DNA of 64,000 nucleotides from NCBI RefSeq assembly GCF_947623445.1, contig NC_135243.1, forward strand, positions 6,574,501 to 6,638,500. The letters run 5' to 3'. The translations under genes were made by a program, and so were the position numbers. Positions 43,709-56,955 of the stretch are shown here, piece after piece. The notes beneath the pieces were generated by a model that saw only the letters and a list, made by a program, of their open reading frames with translations, made no database searches and was not told where the DNA came from. The stretch's first letter is position 1; every line of letters starts with the position of its first letter. This DNA comes from Clavelina lepadiformis (taxonomy: Eukaryota > Chordata > Ascidiacea > Aplousobranchia > Clavelinidae).

Positions 43709-45824
43709 CTATATTTTGACAAAATGATCATTTTCTGTTAATATTTTACGAGCTTTGACAACGTTGGGGATTTCGTATTGAATATATAAGCTTATAGCAG
43801 TATCCTACTGCTGTTGCTTACTATACAGAAACTTAAGTTCGAAATGTTGTAAGACTTTGAAACACCTTCCACGGAATGAAAATTTTCTTTTGATTGAAAT
43901 GTTATTATCTTTATTAATATTTCTGCATCTTCAATTTTACTTTGCATTTATAATTTTATGAAACATACTGCAGTGATTTCCTTAAATTTGTCGCATTTAT
44001 CATTTTCTTGTTCGAACAACAAGCATCTCATATCATGCTTTTATCACACTGCTATCAGTGCTTGCCTCTTAATCGTTGCTATAACAACGGGTTTGTTTCC
44101 AAATTTATCATTAGTTGCTTGACCTTTTCTGCCATGATAGGTGAGACAATCTGTTGCAGTCGTAGTGTCGCACAGATGACGCAATAATTCAATTCTCAAT
44201 TAGAAGTGGATTTTTGAAAAACAATCAAAAACGAAAAACACAATCAATTTATAACGCAATGGTAATATAAACAATTAAATGGTGTATAATGCAATTCAAA
44301 TCTTTATATTCGTGACATGTGCCTTGGCGTTTTGACGCGTGCAAGTGCGTCGTTCCATTTACTTTCTAATCGTGCATTCAGTGCTCATTGACGTGAATTT
44401 CTATTGCGGGATAAAATGCGCTTCAAGTCCGTTTATATGCTCTAGAGTCTAGATAATATCCTGTTTCCCAATGCCTACTATCAAATTTTTTAGGTATGTG
44501 TTACCACTTTTTGCTTAAAACAGTCAGTAATATAGCACATGCTAAATGATAAAATCTATGCTGAACACTTATAGTATTATCGGGCCTCACACCCATTGAA
44601 CTTTTTTGCAAATCTGCTACCCTTTTCTCTGGCACGGCATTCCTACTCATAGGTGGACTTAAACTACCAACTCCACAACTACAATTTATCAGTAGACCGG
44701 CAACCAAAGAGCGACTCCGATCGCCTCACCCACTTGGGCCAGCACCACGAACTCTACTGCTCCTTGCCGATAATACAAAACCTGGACCCAGAACACTTTG
44801 TATACGGAGATAAAAAATAGCGCCTCATTCCTTATAACCGACCTCGGTGCTACATCGTCCAGAGCATCCCTCTGTAGACAAGCATGGATGAGGCTAAATC
44901 GTCTTCAAATTAGCGTTGGGTGATTTTGATACGTCATCATGCACAGTTATGCACGATTCGAGTCTCTCAGCTTCCAACGTAGTGCAGACGAGCATTCCTC
45001 TGCAGATCACGATGTATCTGCACCGTTTTATCTCTATGTGAGACAAGTAAGATATGTGAGGTCTGACAAACATTGATGAAGATACGAGCAAATGGCTACT
45101 GAAAGTGTATTTTGACATCGACGACGCTATCAAACGAAGAAAAAATGAAAAACAAACTTGATAAATGCGGGATACTTTATTCCCAATTAAGTCGCTGGAG
45201 ACCCTATAGTTTTCTGCAATACGCATACATTTTTTACGGAATTAAACCGTTGTTGTTAACTTGTTCAAATTTGTGCAAGTTTCATACTGAAATACTGTAG
45301 ATAATCCGATAAGAGAATACTAAATGCTTCAAGGAAATGGTCCTTAAAACAAAACAAAAAATTATAAGCGTACAAAAGCATATCGCTGGGGATCCACATA
45401 TAGGCGTTTAACGGTCAAAAATTGTTTTTTTTGCTTATATATAGTTTTCGTTTTGTGTGAAATGGTCCCAAAATGTTTGTTTTAAAATTTTCGCCCACAA
45501 TGTATAATGCAATGCTGTGCAATTCAGTAGCCTATAACATGTGACGAGGTTTTTGCGATTTCATATGCTTTGAGTCTTGCTGTAAACTTCATATTGGGAA
45601 ACAATATGTCAAAACTTCCTTTATGAAGCTGGAACTGCCAAAACGCAACATTCCATATGGAAGAAGCTTTGCTTTCTTCATGTTTGTATTTAGTCGTAAA
45701 GTCTCTTCGTAGCAAGTCATAAGAAATGAAAACTATTAAAATTTTCTTGTCGAAAACATTTGCCTGGTTTAGGGCTTGATAACTGAATATTATAAGATCG
45801 TTGAAAAAGCTGAGTTAGATCAAA
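43709..45824. other. Intergenic, no gene recognised
   Basis: AT-rich overall but with a GC-richer stretch at about 44,580-44,900 in which short open frames occur on both strands. None extends or shows a known motif, so it may be a decayed mobile sequence. Otherwise single-copy DNA up to CALHM C. Confidence 0.4.
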
Positions 45825-47328
45825 ATGTCTGTGTCGACTATCTTTGGACAATTATTGAGCAAGATATCTATCAGCATTTCGAGTCAGAAGCGCGCCATTG
45901 TTAATGTCATTATAATGGGCTTAACCGCTGCTGCGGAACGGATTATATCGGTGACAGCTTTTAGATGTCCATGTATTACGCAAACGGAACTTGACTCTGG
46001 CGAAACTAATTACTGGTACGGAGTGGCTTACTTTGCAGCTCCGGCGGTGGTCTTGTTTTTGCTGGCTGTTTTAGTTGGTGTCAACATATGGATCGGATTC
46101 AATGGATGCTGTCGACGAGCTTTCCCGAAACGTCAATGTGAAGAACACTGTGTCAGTTGTGAATACCACGACTGCAGTAACTTTTGCAAACAACTTTGCT
46201 GCTGTTCGTGCAATGACAAAAGTAAATCTGCTTGGTGTTTTTTCTTCAAAAACATTGCACACGCGCTCATTGCTCCTTCTGCTTGGTTATCTCTTGCTCT
46301 GCTTGATGGCAATTCCCTGGCCTGTGCCATAATTCCTCTGCCTTATTTTCTTATTGGTAATGAAACCTGTGACGAAGTGAGTATGCAGTTAATTGCTGGT
46401 TAAGCGTTCTGTACGTTTGAATTTTATTAAGTTAATTTGACCACATTCATCTACCATAATGCAAGCTTGTCCGTGATGGAACCATCTTTTGTCTCTTTCC
46501 TTCTTATTATTGCAGAGGATAAGATGTAATCTCTTTGTTATCTCTGTCATTATTGTCTGAAGTGTGTTATGCGCATATGCTTTATGTTAAAAGTTAGAGT
46601 ATTCTTATTACATAATGTCATACTAAATACTTTATTTTTTCTTTGCGGTAATAATGTTAGGTATTCTTATATACAGATGAAAAAAGGTTAAACAGACCAT
46701 AACAAATTTTTTTCGGCCTTAATCTTTTTATATTTACAACGTTTCTTGGAATATGGCACAAATCGATGTCCATTATCCTAATCCATCGGAGAACTTTCAT
46801 TTCTATGAATAAGCCTATTATAAAATGTAACAAACTTCTCGTAACTTCACCTTCACTTTTATTGAACCTTATTTTGCTGTTGACAGGTAACTACTCTAAA
46901 AAATTCGGATGATTACAATGACAAAAGAGGACAACTTCAAGCAATAGGATGGGGTCTCATTGCTGGGCTTTTCTTGCTGACGGCTGTGACGTATACTTGT
47001 TCTCACTGTTGTAGCAGCAAGACTTATTTCCAGCATAAATTCCAGAGTATGTATAGAAGAAAGGAACAACAAGCCTTGGAAGAAGAAATACACGGCAATG
47101 AAAATACGGTGATGTTTTAATTTGACGTGGATATATATGCCAAATTATAAACTACATAAGACAAGCACAATGCAGTTATAAATAAGACTGCACTGGTTAA
47201 AGTATGTTTGTAAAATAGATTGCGCAAGTGAAATGTATTCGCTATATGACATTTCTTTTCCTGTTAAGGATGAAAAGATAAAAAATGCAGCCAGAGTGAT
47301 TGTGGAAAGTCAACCAACGCCAGTGTAA
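45825..47328 (+). CDS. CALHM-like: CALHM-family protein with cysteine-rich loop and early stop (CALHM C)
   Basis: Exons 45825-46376, 46887-47108 and 47269-47328, phase 0; about 277 residues as read. TM1 about 25-44, then FRCPC; TM2 GVAYFAAPAVVLFLLAVLVG; TM3 IAHALIAPSAWLSLALL, then SLACA; TM4 in exon 2 (AIGWGLIAGLFLLTAVTY), then SHCC. The loop between TM2 and TM3 (residues 95-138) holds 12 cysteines, a feature its paralogues lack. Exon 3 reads DEKIKNAARVIVES...TPV, then TAA at 47326-47328. The same frame stays open after it (WDKVVDLFIL...) to 47601 and aligns with the tails of paralogues B and D across the stop. So the stop is either a recent truncation, an allele, or a read-through site. The exon 2 donor (ACG|GTGATG) is weak; without splicing there, the protein would end three codons later at 47120. 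Confidence 0.8.
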
Positions 47329-47601
47329 TGGGACAAAGTGGTTGATCTCTTTATATTGAATGAAGACGTTCAAATGAATAACTTGGAAAAGTTGCGACGC
47401 GCTATTAACCCGGTAGGTATCGGCAGTGCTGATGGTAACACAGGTCCGTCAACAAGCCAGCAAACCGGTCAAAAAGATGTGCAGAGAAATGACGATGATG
47501 AGGATGAAGCTGAAACAAGTCTAATATACAAAGGTGACGTGAAACTTGAGAAAACCAGGAGCAAACAATCACCTGATCCTCAGAAATCTCCGTCTTGTTA
47601 A
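47329..47601 (+). pseudogene. Open frame after the CALHM C stop, former C tail
   Basis: 91 codons in the frame of CALHM C exon 3, beginning WDKVVDLFIL, an acidic patch (DDDEDEAE) and ending QKSPSC with TAA at 47599. The match of its start to WNKALRVLL and WNEILDVLL of the paralogues shows it was translated as part of the gene until recently, or still is in some alleles. Confidence 0.6.
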
Positions 47602-50000
47602 ATTAAGCTTTTCGTTTGAACAGTTTAATCGTTGTCGTAAGGAAGTAGCACCGTCAAGGTCATTAAAAGCTCGCGACTGAATGCGACACAATCAGCTATT
47701 TTTTTGGCTTCAACATGTGGTTTAATATTAATGCTTTATGAGTTTGACGAATATGATTCAAATATAATAAGGATACAAGTTTCAAATGACAATGCAGCCT
47801 GATTGTTAATTAAATTATTACAGCGTGTATGATATTGCATGGTTTAATCACTTTAATGCGTCAATCACGAACCTTAATTTGCTTAACATTCTGTAATCCA
47901 TTCCACCTACGAGCAACCTTGAGTTTACTTATGTGGTGGTTGTAACACGAACTACAATACGTCTCTCGGTAAAAGGTAAGCTATTTATTTCGACATTTGT
48001 TGTTGGACATATCACGTAGTAGAATACCGGTAGTCCAGAAACGTTTCAAACCATAAACTGTTTTCTACACTAACATAATGTTTCATGCAAATATCCTGCA
48101 ACACACGATATTACTTTGTTTTCATCGATTTAGTTTCATTTCGATGGTTCTCATACCATGCACTTCCGTTAGCGTGTTCTGCCCACAACCTAATCGTGAC
48201 AAGTTCTGTTGTGTGAGTGTGTGCTAAGTACGCGAGTTAATTAAAAGCACAACTTTCATCTAGGTGCTCGTTGGGCTTAACTTTTGTTTGTATCTCAAGT
48301 TTGACTGCTGATGGCGATTCAGTGGCCACAGCTCAAGTCTCAAGTCCAAACTCGTGTAAGTTGGACTTCTATTTCTACATCAGGTTGTACCGCACAAGTA
48401 AGGAATGGCAAGAAAAAATGTTAAAAATAAGATATCGATCTTTTTACTTTGTGCTGCTTAAGAGGTAAACCAGCTAATGAACACCACCTAAAGCACCTAC
48501 GAGGTTCCATTGGTTTTAGTTTTTAGGTTTTCTGAAGCAGTATCCTGCCTCAAACTATAGAAACTGAAACAAGAAGTGCGCTTGGAAATTCTTATCTCGA
48601 TGTGTAACATTTTACTTGCACGCAACACCTGCCAAAAAATGCTTTCTTTTGTTACGTAAGGGTTGAAAATCTGATAGCGGCGTTCGAATATCAACCTTAC
48701 TTACTTACGCAGAATGCTGAATCGTTTGTATTCTCTGCTGTGTAGGCTGGTGACCATAGGATGTGATGTTGATTGTAGTCAGTCAGATGAAGTGTTGCTG
48801 ATTGGGTATGACAGTGACCAATGACAATTCCAACCGCCCTGTTGCTTACGTAATGCTTCACTTCCACAAACACGTGTTTTTTGCCTGACTTCATTCATTC
48901 GGATTATTTAAAACGTTCTTTTCGCACCAATTCATACAGATAAAAAAAGATGAAAGAAAAAAATTCATTGTATGTTTTCCACAGTTGCTAGCATATAACA
49001 TACGTCATACATTATGTTATAATAATGGAAATTAAATTGCATACGTGGGACTACATAGTGCTCATTAGGTAGCCTATTAGCTTAAAAAAACAGTTGTTGT
49101 ATGGAATGACTGTTCCGCATAAAGTACACTTGCGAAACTACGGTTGGACGTGACTACAAAATACGTCAGAGGGATTCATTTCTGATGGAGGGATTGTCCG
49201 GTGACGTCAATCTTCGTGACTTGTTTCTTTATCAGCTGTTGTTTAAAATTTATTGTAGCTTTGGTTTTTGTCATAACTTCCATGCGAAGTAAAAATGCTC
49301 AACTGACCTTAAATAACAGGCCAATGGATAAACCAGTTTTAGTACGAAAAGTTACATCAGCATCAGCTAGCGAAACGACTTGATATAAAAGTCGTCAGAT
49401 ACTAATCAACGGATTTTTTCCGTTAAAGTAGAAAGTGAATGTATTGCTTTGTATTATAAGAGAAGCGAGTCAAGGTGATTGAATACCAAGATTTATTAAT
49501 TTACTTGCTTCTTCTTCTTCTTTGTAGGTTAAATTAGAGCAGGGTTAAAATTTTGATAAATTAAAACCAAAAGTGGATAATAGAAGTCCACACGTTTTAA
49601 AATATTCAAACAATGCATGCAAACAGTTTTTGTGCAAAAACTGTATGAACTTTTCAAGCAAAAATAAATAAGTATATAAGTTCATAGGCCACTTGTGTAA
49701 TTAAATTATATTATATATTCTTGCAAAGACATTAATAATTAATCAGTAATAAGAGATTTGATTTGCAAATTAGCTAAAAGTGAAGCACAAGCACAAGCAC
49801 AAGCTAAAAATGCGACTTATCATTGTCATATCAGACCTACAGTATATGCGGCTGTATATTACGATTGTGATATACATCAATAATTTTAAGTATTAAATTG
49901 ATAGAAACTGTAAGAATGATGAAAACGTATAAAAGACAGTTAATAAATTTTCATGTTTTCTCTTAATATTTGTTCTTTTTTCTCTTTTCAGAATTATAAA
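47602..50000. other. Intergenic, no gene recognised
   Basis: No conserved coding frame. A 60-codon plus-strand frame at 49201-49383 starts at GTG and contains one hydrophobic stretch; I cannot support it as a gene. A triple AAGCAC repeat is at about 49782-49802. Ends at the TA of transposon copy 2. Confidence 0.4.
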
Positions 50001-50002
50001 TA

Positions 50003-50924
50003 CAGTGGGACCTCGTTAATCCGGACCCCGAACAACCGGAATCCCCGCTATCCGACACAAAACTGCCGGGAACGGATTTCTTCCTATGCATTTTACCCCT
50101 TTAATCCGGAAACCCCGCTGTCCGACTCCGACACAAAAGTTTTGGAACAAATGTGCTAAATCAATAGCAATAAAATCCGATAAACCGGATTATTAACAAT
50201 TAAGCGAAAATAATTCACGATTGTCCTAATACACTATGTACACTGGGTAGTTAGTTGACGAAACAATAGCCGATTATCTACGCATAATAACGTTGCGGTC
50301 TTTATTGATTCAAAAGTACAGTACTGTACAGCATTGCGCTTTGTAAAAAATTTTAGCCGCACAGCTTTTTAGTCATACTATGAAATACTGTACAGTATTT
50401 TAGAAACGAAAAAATAAATTGTTCATCAACAGTAACAAACAACACTTCCGCGGTCGCAAAAAAATACGTACATTACATCGGTTGAGTGCGGCAATCTATT
50501 GAAGACATACTGCTGCAACTCAATTGTGCGATCAGCTTTTGATATCGCATTGCGCAAAGATTGGAAACAGGTCAAAGAAAGTTCAAGACTGCTGGTCCCG
50601 CCGGAATGCTTCGCCATGCAAGAGCGGTTGTCAAACCGATTTGCGGCCGCATGTTCGTTACTTCTGGCTTAGAGCATTCGTCTTTAATACGGTGGTTCTG
50701 GGGTTCGACATTGGGTCGGATCATACAAAAAATATAATTTTATTTTAGTTGCTGTCCAGCCAGAAAGTCGGTACTTAGAATTGGAGTAAGGTGCATACTG
50801 CGTTTTGAACACAGTGCTGCATTTGCAAGATTGATTGATTTTTTACTTTCCGATAATCCGGAAACCCCGCTAAACCGACATTTTTTGACGAAACGAAGTG
50901 GTCCGGATTAACGAGGTCTCACTG
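50003..50924. mobile_element. 922-bp TA-flanked DNA transposon, pogo/Tigger-like, non-autonomous (copy 2)
   Basis: Same length, ends and internal sequence as 24734-25655 with no difference that I could find by reading, in the same orientation, and with its own TA duplication (50001-50002, 50925-50926). The flanks differ outside the element, so these are two separate insertions rather than a segmental duplication. Confidence 0.87.
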
Positions 50925-50926
50925 TA

Positions 50927-52662
50927 TAAGTATTCATATTTATTTTTTTTTTATAATTTCGATACTTATGTCATTTCTACTGATACATACGCCTATTGAT
51001 AACAACAGAGGCATGCGCATTACTAACATTTTGAGAAGGAATATACAGTAGAGTAGACAAAATGAATGTTGTTCAATATATGATGGCATGCGATATAGCG
51101 TGACAGGATGTGACGTAACACTATTAGGCTGCGTCAGTGATTTAGGTGAATATGCGGCAAAAACAAACAACGCACAATTAAAGGGAAATAAAATGTACTC
51201 TATAGGAACTTTATTTATTATTTGCCAAAAAACGATCGGTAGAAATTAGGATGTGATGATCGTTGTTGTAAAAAGGTCTTACGTAACATTGCGTCATGCA
51301 AATGAAATTAATGAGCATGACGTAGGGTATGCATTGGTGATGACATTACGTAAGCTAATGCAAGATTATTCAGCAAAACTATATAAGATTGCAGAAAGAT
51401 TGGTAATAATGGAAGTCGGCTGCATTCCATAATCAGATAATGTTACAAACAATAAATTTAATTAATCACGCCACAAGGTGGCAGCAACAAACAGCCGCTA
51501 CCTAGTTACAGTTAGGGTATTTTAAAACCGGCTAAGGTTGAAGTTAAGCTAACCCAGTACCGGAAATACACGGATGTTTCTCCATAGTACATGTACAATG
51601 ACAGGTCTAAACTGAAAATAAACCTGCAAATAATTGCTTTTAATTGTATAGTCGTATGTCATCCAAAATGCGCTAGTTAGCTACCGAACTTAAATTCAAA
51701 TTATTTAGCGGAAATATCTGTTTAACTTCTACATCATGTTACCGAAAATTTCATTTTCCGCTATAGGCCTACTTACTGATAACTGCATTTTTTGACTTAG
51801 GGTCATTTTTTGCAGCGCTTTGGCTTTTCGCTTTAACCTTTGTGATTTTTATGTCACTACTTTTACTCCTGGTGTGCATTTTTCTTCAGTAATACTACAG
51901 TAAATAGAGTCAGTTATATTGCGTCGATATGCAATGATTTCTGTTATTCAACTGTTTTACTGTTGCCTCATGACTGGATGGTACACACACTTTTTGGTTA
52001 TGGTCCGTTTTAAAGGCCCATTAGGCTATTTAAAGCAGTTTTGAAACGGCAACATGGTGATTGTGACGAAGGTCGCATGCAAGCGTCACTATAGAAAAGT
52101 AAACGTAGTTTCGGTCTAGTTACGTTAATTTGTGATGGTTTGTTGTTGTTATGGAGTTTGCTGAGTGCAGGTATACGCAAAAATTGATATTTTGTGTTGG
52201 TTCAAAGTTAAAGTATTTTGGATTTTTTTTTTGGAAATATGTAGGGAAAAAGGTTGTTTAAAAGTTGAAGCATTTGGTGTGAGAATTCCAGATACGAGAA
52301 TTTGCTCAAAATACTGCGTAAATTCCTTTTATCCTACATCTTGGTGGATACAAAAACTAAGCGAGGTGACCGGGTTTACTCAAACATTTTTTTTTGAAGG
52401 ATTGACTTTTCATCAACATTGACTTTGCAATAACTGTTTGCAAAGTATTCTGTGAAATAATAAGAACGTGTTTCTAAACGAAAGTTGTCTTCGACGTAAA
52501 AACAGGTTTTCTTTAAACTATAAACAGTCCTTATAAATGTAGCATTTTAAATGGAATTTAAATCATTCTATTACCGAAATAGATTTTGGTTAAAGAGTAC
52601 ATGATATAATATTTTCACTGAAAAAGCTATACAAAGTAACTGAAATAGGATATACGGCTTTA
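50927..52662. other. Upstream region of CALHM D, no gene recognised
   Basis: AT-rich. The longest plus frame (52165-52422) has no family features. An acceptor-like TTATTTCAG ends at 52691, just inside the longest reading of CALHM D. Confidence 0.4.
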
Positions 52663-54678
52663 ATGCATTTACACTCCACATGTTATTTCAGCTCAATGAT
52701 TCCAAGTCTGATCAAAAAAGCGTCGGAGGGGTCTTTCAGAAACGTGGCGCTGGTGGTAGGAATCATCATAGTAAACGTACTAATCACCAACAACACATTT
52801 CAGTGCCCGTGCACCGTACATCCAGGGCCCGGCGGACGCTTCGATCTTACAAAAGGAAGTTCATCAATCGTTGTTGCTACTCCCACTTACGGATGGTTCT
52901 ATCTGTTCGCGCCGGCATTGATCGTTTTCACAATCGGACTTTCGATAAATCAGACGTTTTGGAAAGTTGTGGTGGGATGCTGCACAAGGGACGTCCCCTG
53001 TCGCTGCTTCCGTTCCTGGAGAGGTTTCTTGCTTCTGAACAAGACGATTGCAATCGCCTTGATTGCCCCCTTTGCCTGGGTCAATTTTGGTTTACTCAGG
53101 GGAGACTTCTACGCATGCGCAGTAACCCAACAGCCCTACAAGTTAACCGATGGAAATTCTTGTGATGATGTAAGTATAAGCTAAACTTTCACTTACGTTG
53201 CTGATATTTATTATTCTCAGTGCACGACATAGACCAATTGCTTGCCAGCTTGCTCAATTTAGGTAAAACTCTCGGAGATATAAGGAATGAAGTGTTTGTT
53301 TTTTGCCACTGTTCCAAAACATTGTCAAAACCACAATGCAACCTGATTGATACGGATTAACTTATTCCTCATATTTATGTCATATAAAGGAAAAACCTGT
53401 TACTGATATAATTTACCTTATACGCTGAGTTAGCAGAGGCAATTAAAGGAGTCATTTAGACCAAAGTCTGTCACTTTGCGACGGAGAAAAGCCACATCAC
53501 AATTACCGAATAAGTTTGTTTGTATATTTACAAAATTGTTTATATGTGGATGATATAATTATAAAAATAACCGTTCACACAACAGAGGTCATTGACCCCG
53601 CACATGATATACACCAAACTTAAATAACACTTAACAAAATATTAACTGAAAAGAAACGTGTATCTCAAAATGTACTACAACCAACACTTACAAAGCGAAA
53701 TATAACTTTTGATATCATTGACGTCTATGAGAGAGGCGTGACGAATATGCACTCGACATAGACAGCCGGCAAAATCACCGGTAAGCGTAGAACTACTGAA
53801 AGAAAACAGTGACACAATCTAAACACTGGTACGACAATAAACAAGATAAATAAAAACAAAACACAGCCAGCACCCAACAAGGGAAAGGTTATAATAATAA
53901 AGAAAAGTAAGATGTACTTATAAGATAAAATACCAATGAAACAACAAACAAGAATCAAGTTTCTGCAAATATATAAAAGCAGAACACAAACAACCAAACT
54001 TATTTTGCAGGTTAGCGCTCTCAAAAAGACGGACGAATACAAGGAAAACGCGGCTGCTTCTCAGATTATGGGTTGGTGTCTTCTGACGTGCGTTTCCTTT
54101 CTAATATGGCTGTTTTACCTCACGATAAGATGCTCTTCACGCACCAATTACTACCAACAAAGATACATTTCATCCATCAAGAATTGGGAAGAGCAAGTTT
54201 TCTATCAGGCCATGAATGAATTAGTGAGTTTTCAAAGTTATAATTTTTATGATGATTTTTGAGCGACGGGTTGACCAGGGTAAAAATTTCTTCAAAGGGT
54301 TGAATAAAATTTTAACAAAATGTATACAATTTTAATAATATATATAATTTTTAATTTAATAATAAATAATATTTTAATAATGCTACGTTGCTATGTATTC
54401 AAATTAGGTTGCAAGCTTACGCGGATAATAATTGGGGGAAAATAATAATTACATCATATTTGGTATTTGTAATTATTTTGTTTCATTAACATCAGTGCAA
54501 AGATGAAAGCGTTACCTTGGCAAAGAAATTTCTCAAAAGCAAACCAAAGAAGGAAGTTTGGAACGAAATATTGGATGTTTTGTTGTTTAAAGATGACGTC
54601 GACCACCTAAAATTGAACAAGCTTTATGAAAAATGGCAGAGCAAGCAATCTAGCCAGTCAAACACCACTTCCGTTTAA
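52663..54678 (+). CDS. CALHM-like: CALHM-family large-pore channel protein (CALHM D)
   Basis: Exons 52663-53169, 54011-54223, 54496-54678, phase 0; 300 residues from the first ATG. Start is uncertain: ATG 52663 gives 50 residues up to CPC, like its paralogues (47-50), but an acceptor-like CAG at 52691 four bases before ATG 52696 (MIPSLIKKAS) suggests the mature mRNA may begin there. TM1 about 27-46, then TFQCPC; TM2 YGWFYLFAPALIVFTIG; TM3 IALIAPFAWVNFGLL, then FYACA; TM4 IMGWCLLTCVSFLIWLFY in exon 2. C tail FLKSKPKKEVWNEILDVLL pairs it with CALHM B. Exon 2 is exactly 213 nt as in A and B. All motifs are intact, so it is likely a working gene. Confidence 0.88.
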
Positions 54679-55983
54679 AAAACTGCTATTTTGTGAGTAA
54701 TCACAAAGACTTTAAAATGTAAAAAGAATTTTTAGCCGCAAATGATTTTTATAAAGTTGTTTCATTTGTTTTTTGACTGCTGATCGTGGTAAACTTTTAT
54801 GCATGAGACTAAAACGAAAGTTTAAAAGGTTTCAGATTTATTACGTATTTGTTGCGAGTGTTACATCATACAGGTGCTTTTACAAGTATAGTTTATAATT
54901 GGTTTGTTTTCAATATCAATTTTTTGTACCACTATTATATATTTTGTAATATTAGCTAATGCGTTTCTTGTACAGTAGGACATCGGTTAAGCACGTAACA
55001 TGAATCTGAGCAGTAAGAGCGAACTTAGCAATCATGGTTTTGTAAATGTAGTAGCTGCTGTATGTATCACAGACGCAATTCGTAAATAATATGCACAAAC
55101 ATGCATCAGCTGACGATTAATGATATATGTTAAATCAATCGTGAACTTTAGTCAAACTGCTTGTTTAACTTTTTCTTTGATGACAAAATGACATGTCTTT
55201 GATGGCTGTAAGTATTTATAAACTTTTGAAAAATTTGAATCTAGGTTTTGTGATAAATGTTTGCAAACTTAACCGGGTTATTACAGTAGTGTACAACCAC
55301 AACCTCGTTATACGTTTATATCATCCAAGCCCTTTTGCTTTAAATGCATTTGAAAGTCCTATTCTGCATGCAATATTTTAAACATTCATTATCGTCATCA
55401 TCTTTGATGTTGTGATGTTGGTTGAACTTGTGCGTCGCATCGTCCGGTTTTATTAAGATAAAACATCCTTTATAATTATTTTTATTCCAGCGTTTATAAT
55501 TATTTTGAGTACGGTTTTTAAATACAAGTCTTTTACAGCAATCTGTCCAGTTTTTTTAGTTTGTTTAGTTAGTTTTTTGTTTATTTCAATCTGTCTATAA
55601 TTAATCAGTGCCGTAATTATTCTATGATTCAAGTGTTTAATACAAACTAAGCTACATACGAGCTTGATTTCTAACATGATATTTTTTTGTATATGATACG
55701 TGTCATAATCACCACTGAGGTTAACATGACGTTGCGAAAAATACAAACCGCAAAACCATAACGATAACACAATCTTCTTCTCGGATGTTGTTTGGTGTAT
55801 TTTACGAAACAATCCAGCATTGTCATCTGTATCTACTCCATCATCCTAAATAATTCTCTTTCCCCAACTATATCGTTCATTCCAATGTGGAGTGAACTTT
55901 GGTGATGTGTCATATCAGCGTTGCGTTGAAAGTAAAAATCAAACAATTTTATTATAAAAATGAGCTTGATGTGTTATATATCT
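54679..55983. other. Intergenic, no gene recognised
   Basis: 3' flank of CALHM D. A word CAGTAGGACATCGGTTAAGC at 54974 resembles a transposon end, but I found no matching inverted partner. Minus frame 55453-55812 is AT-rich and featureless. Confidence 0.4.
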
Positions 55984-56226
55984 GCTACCTTTAATCCAAG
56001 TGATTTCTTCTTCATCCTGAAGACAAGGTACTCCTTGAGGTCCTTTCTCTCCCTTTTCTCCGGATCTTCCCCGTTTATACGGCTGTCCAGGAGGACATCG
56101 GATGTTGGAAGGAACTTCCGGGTTAGTGAAATAATGAAACGCGTCATTGTTCCTCAAGCCAGTCAAATATAATCTTGACCATTGGCAGTGCAAATAAAAA
56201 TGGTTAAAACAATCAGACAAATCATT
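55984..56226 (-). pseudogene. Broken first exon of a collectin-like gene
   Basis: Minus-strand match to exon 1 of the intact gene at 58315-58561. A signal peptide (MICLIVLTIFICTANGQDYI) is followed by a frame slip of two extra bases, which puts a stop right after it, while the next part (LRNNDAFHYFTN, PEVPSNIRCPPGQPYKRGRS and GEKGEKGPQG) continues in another frame. The collagen triplets are also damaged (GQPYKRGRS). No neck or lectin exons are visible downstream to 54.7 kb. Confidence 0.78.
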
Positions 56227-56955
56227 TTTATGCAACTTAAATTTTTGTCAGTTTGACGTGTTTTATAGCCTGTAAAATGGTTAAATCTCTGGAAAATTGT
56301 GAGTTTATTAAGCATAGCCTATACTTGATATTTAATTTAAAACGTTTGCATTCGTAACGCTTAACTTTGGATAACTTTGATGTTTTGTTATTGATTTCCT
56401 CTTTTCGGAGAAAATGGCGTCCGAAAAATTCCCACGAATTTTGGAAAAGCGAAAAGCAATAAGTTTAGTTTGAAGTAAGCTAATCCCATTTTCACTTCAA
56501 AAAGGTTGTTTAGACAAATAACAGCATGAATGACCGAACGACAGCTTATTTGTTTTCACTATGCGCGCATCGTTAACAACTGTAGTCGGTGTTTTGGACT
56601 ATTAAATAATTTATATCTGTATTGGACAGTCCGGTATCCACAGCCCTCACTCTTTTGATACGTGTCTTATATGCCATTCTGCATGTAGTTCTATTCAAAG
56701 CTACTGCTCTTGCTCTCGCTATAATAAAAGCGATATATAAAAGAAAACTTTGCCTAAGTAAAAAAATTCTTTTGAAGTTATGTAAAGCATAAGTTTAATG
56801 AAAACCAAGTTCATTTCAAATGCAAAAAGTTTGCGTTAGGACTTTTAAGAAAATTGATTGAATTAAAGACAAAGATTACCGAAAAGCAAGTCACCAAAAG
56901 AAATGATAATGTCTAAACGACAAATGTAACAATGTCATCTTGAAAGTGCTTTAAC
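56227..56955. other. Intergenic, no gene recognised
   Basis: Separates the broken exon from the intact collectin-like gene and would contain the latter's 3' untranslated sequence. No repeats seen. Confidence 0.4.

Noticed and set aside
44501-45226. GC-richer stretch as a decayed coding element
   Set aside because: Short frames on both strands, none extending or matching a family; left as unassigned.
46071-46332. Alternative frames over CALHM C exon 1
   Set aside because: Overlap the clear CALHM frame and have no family support.
54974-55010. Transposon end CAGTAGGACATCGGTTAAGC
   Set aside because: No inverted partner or target duplication found within reach.
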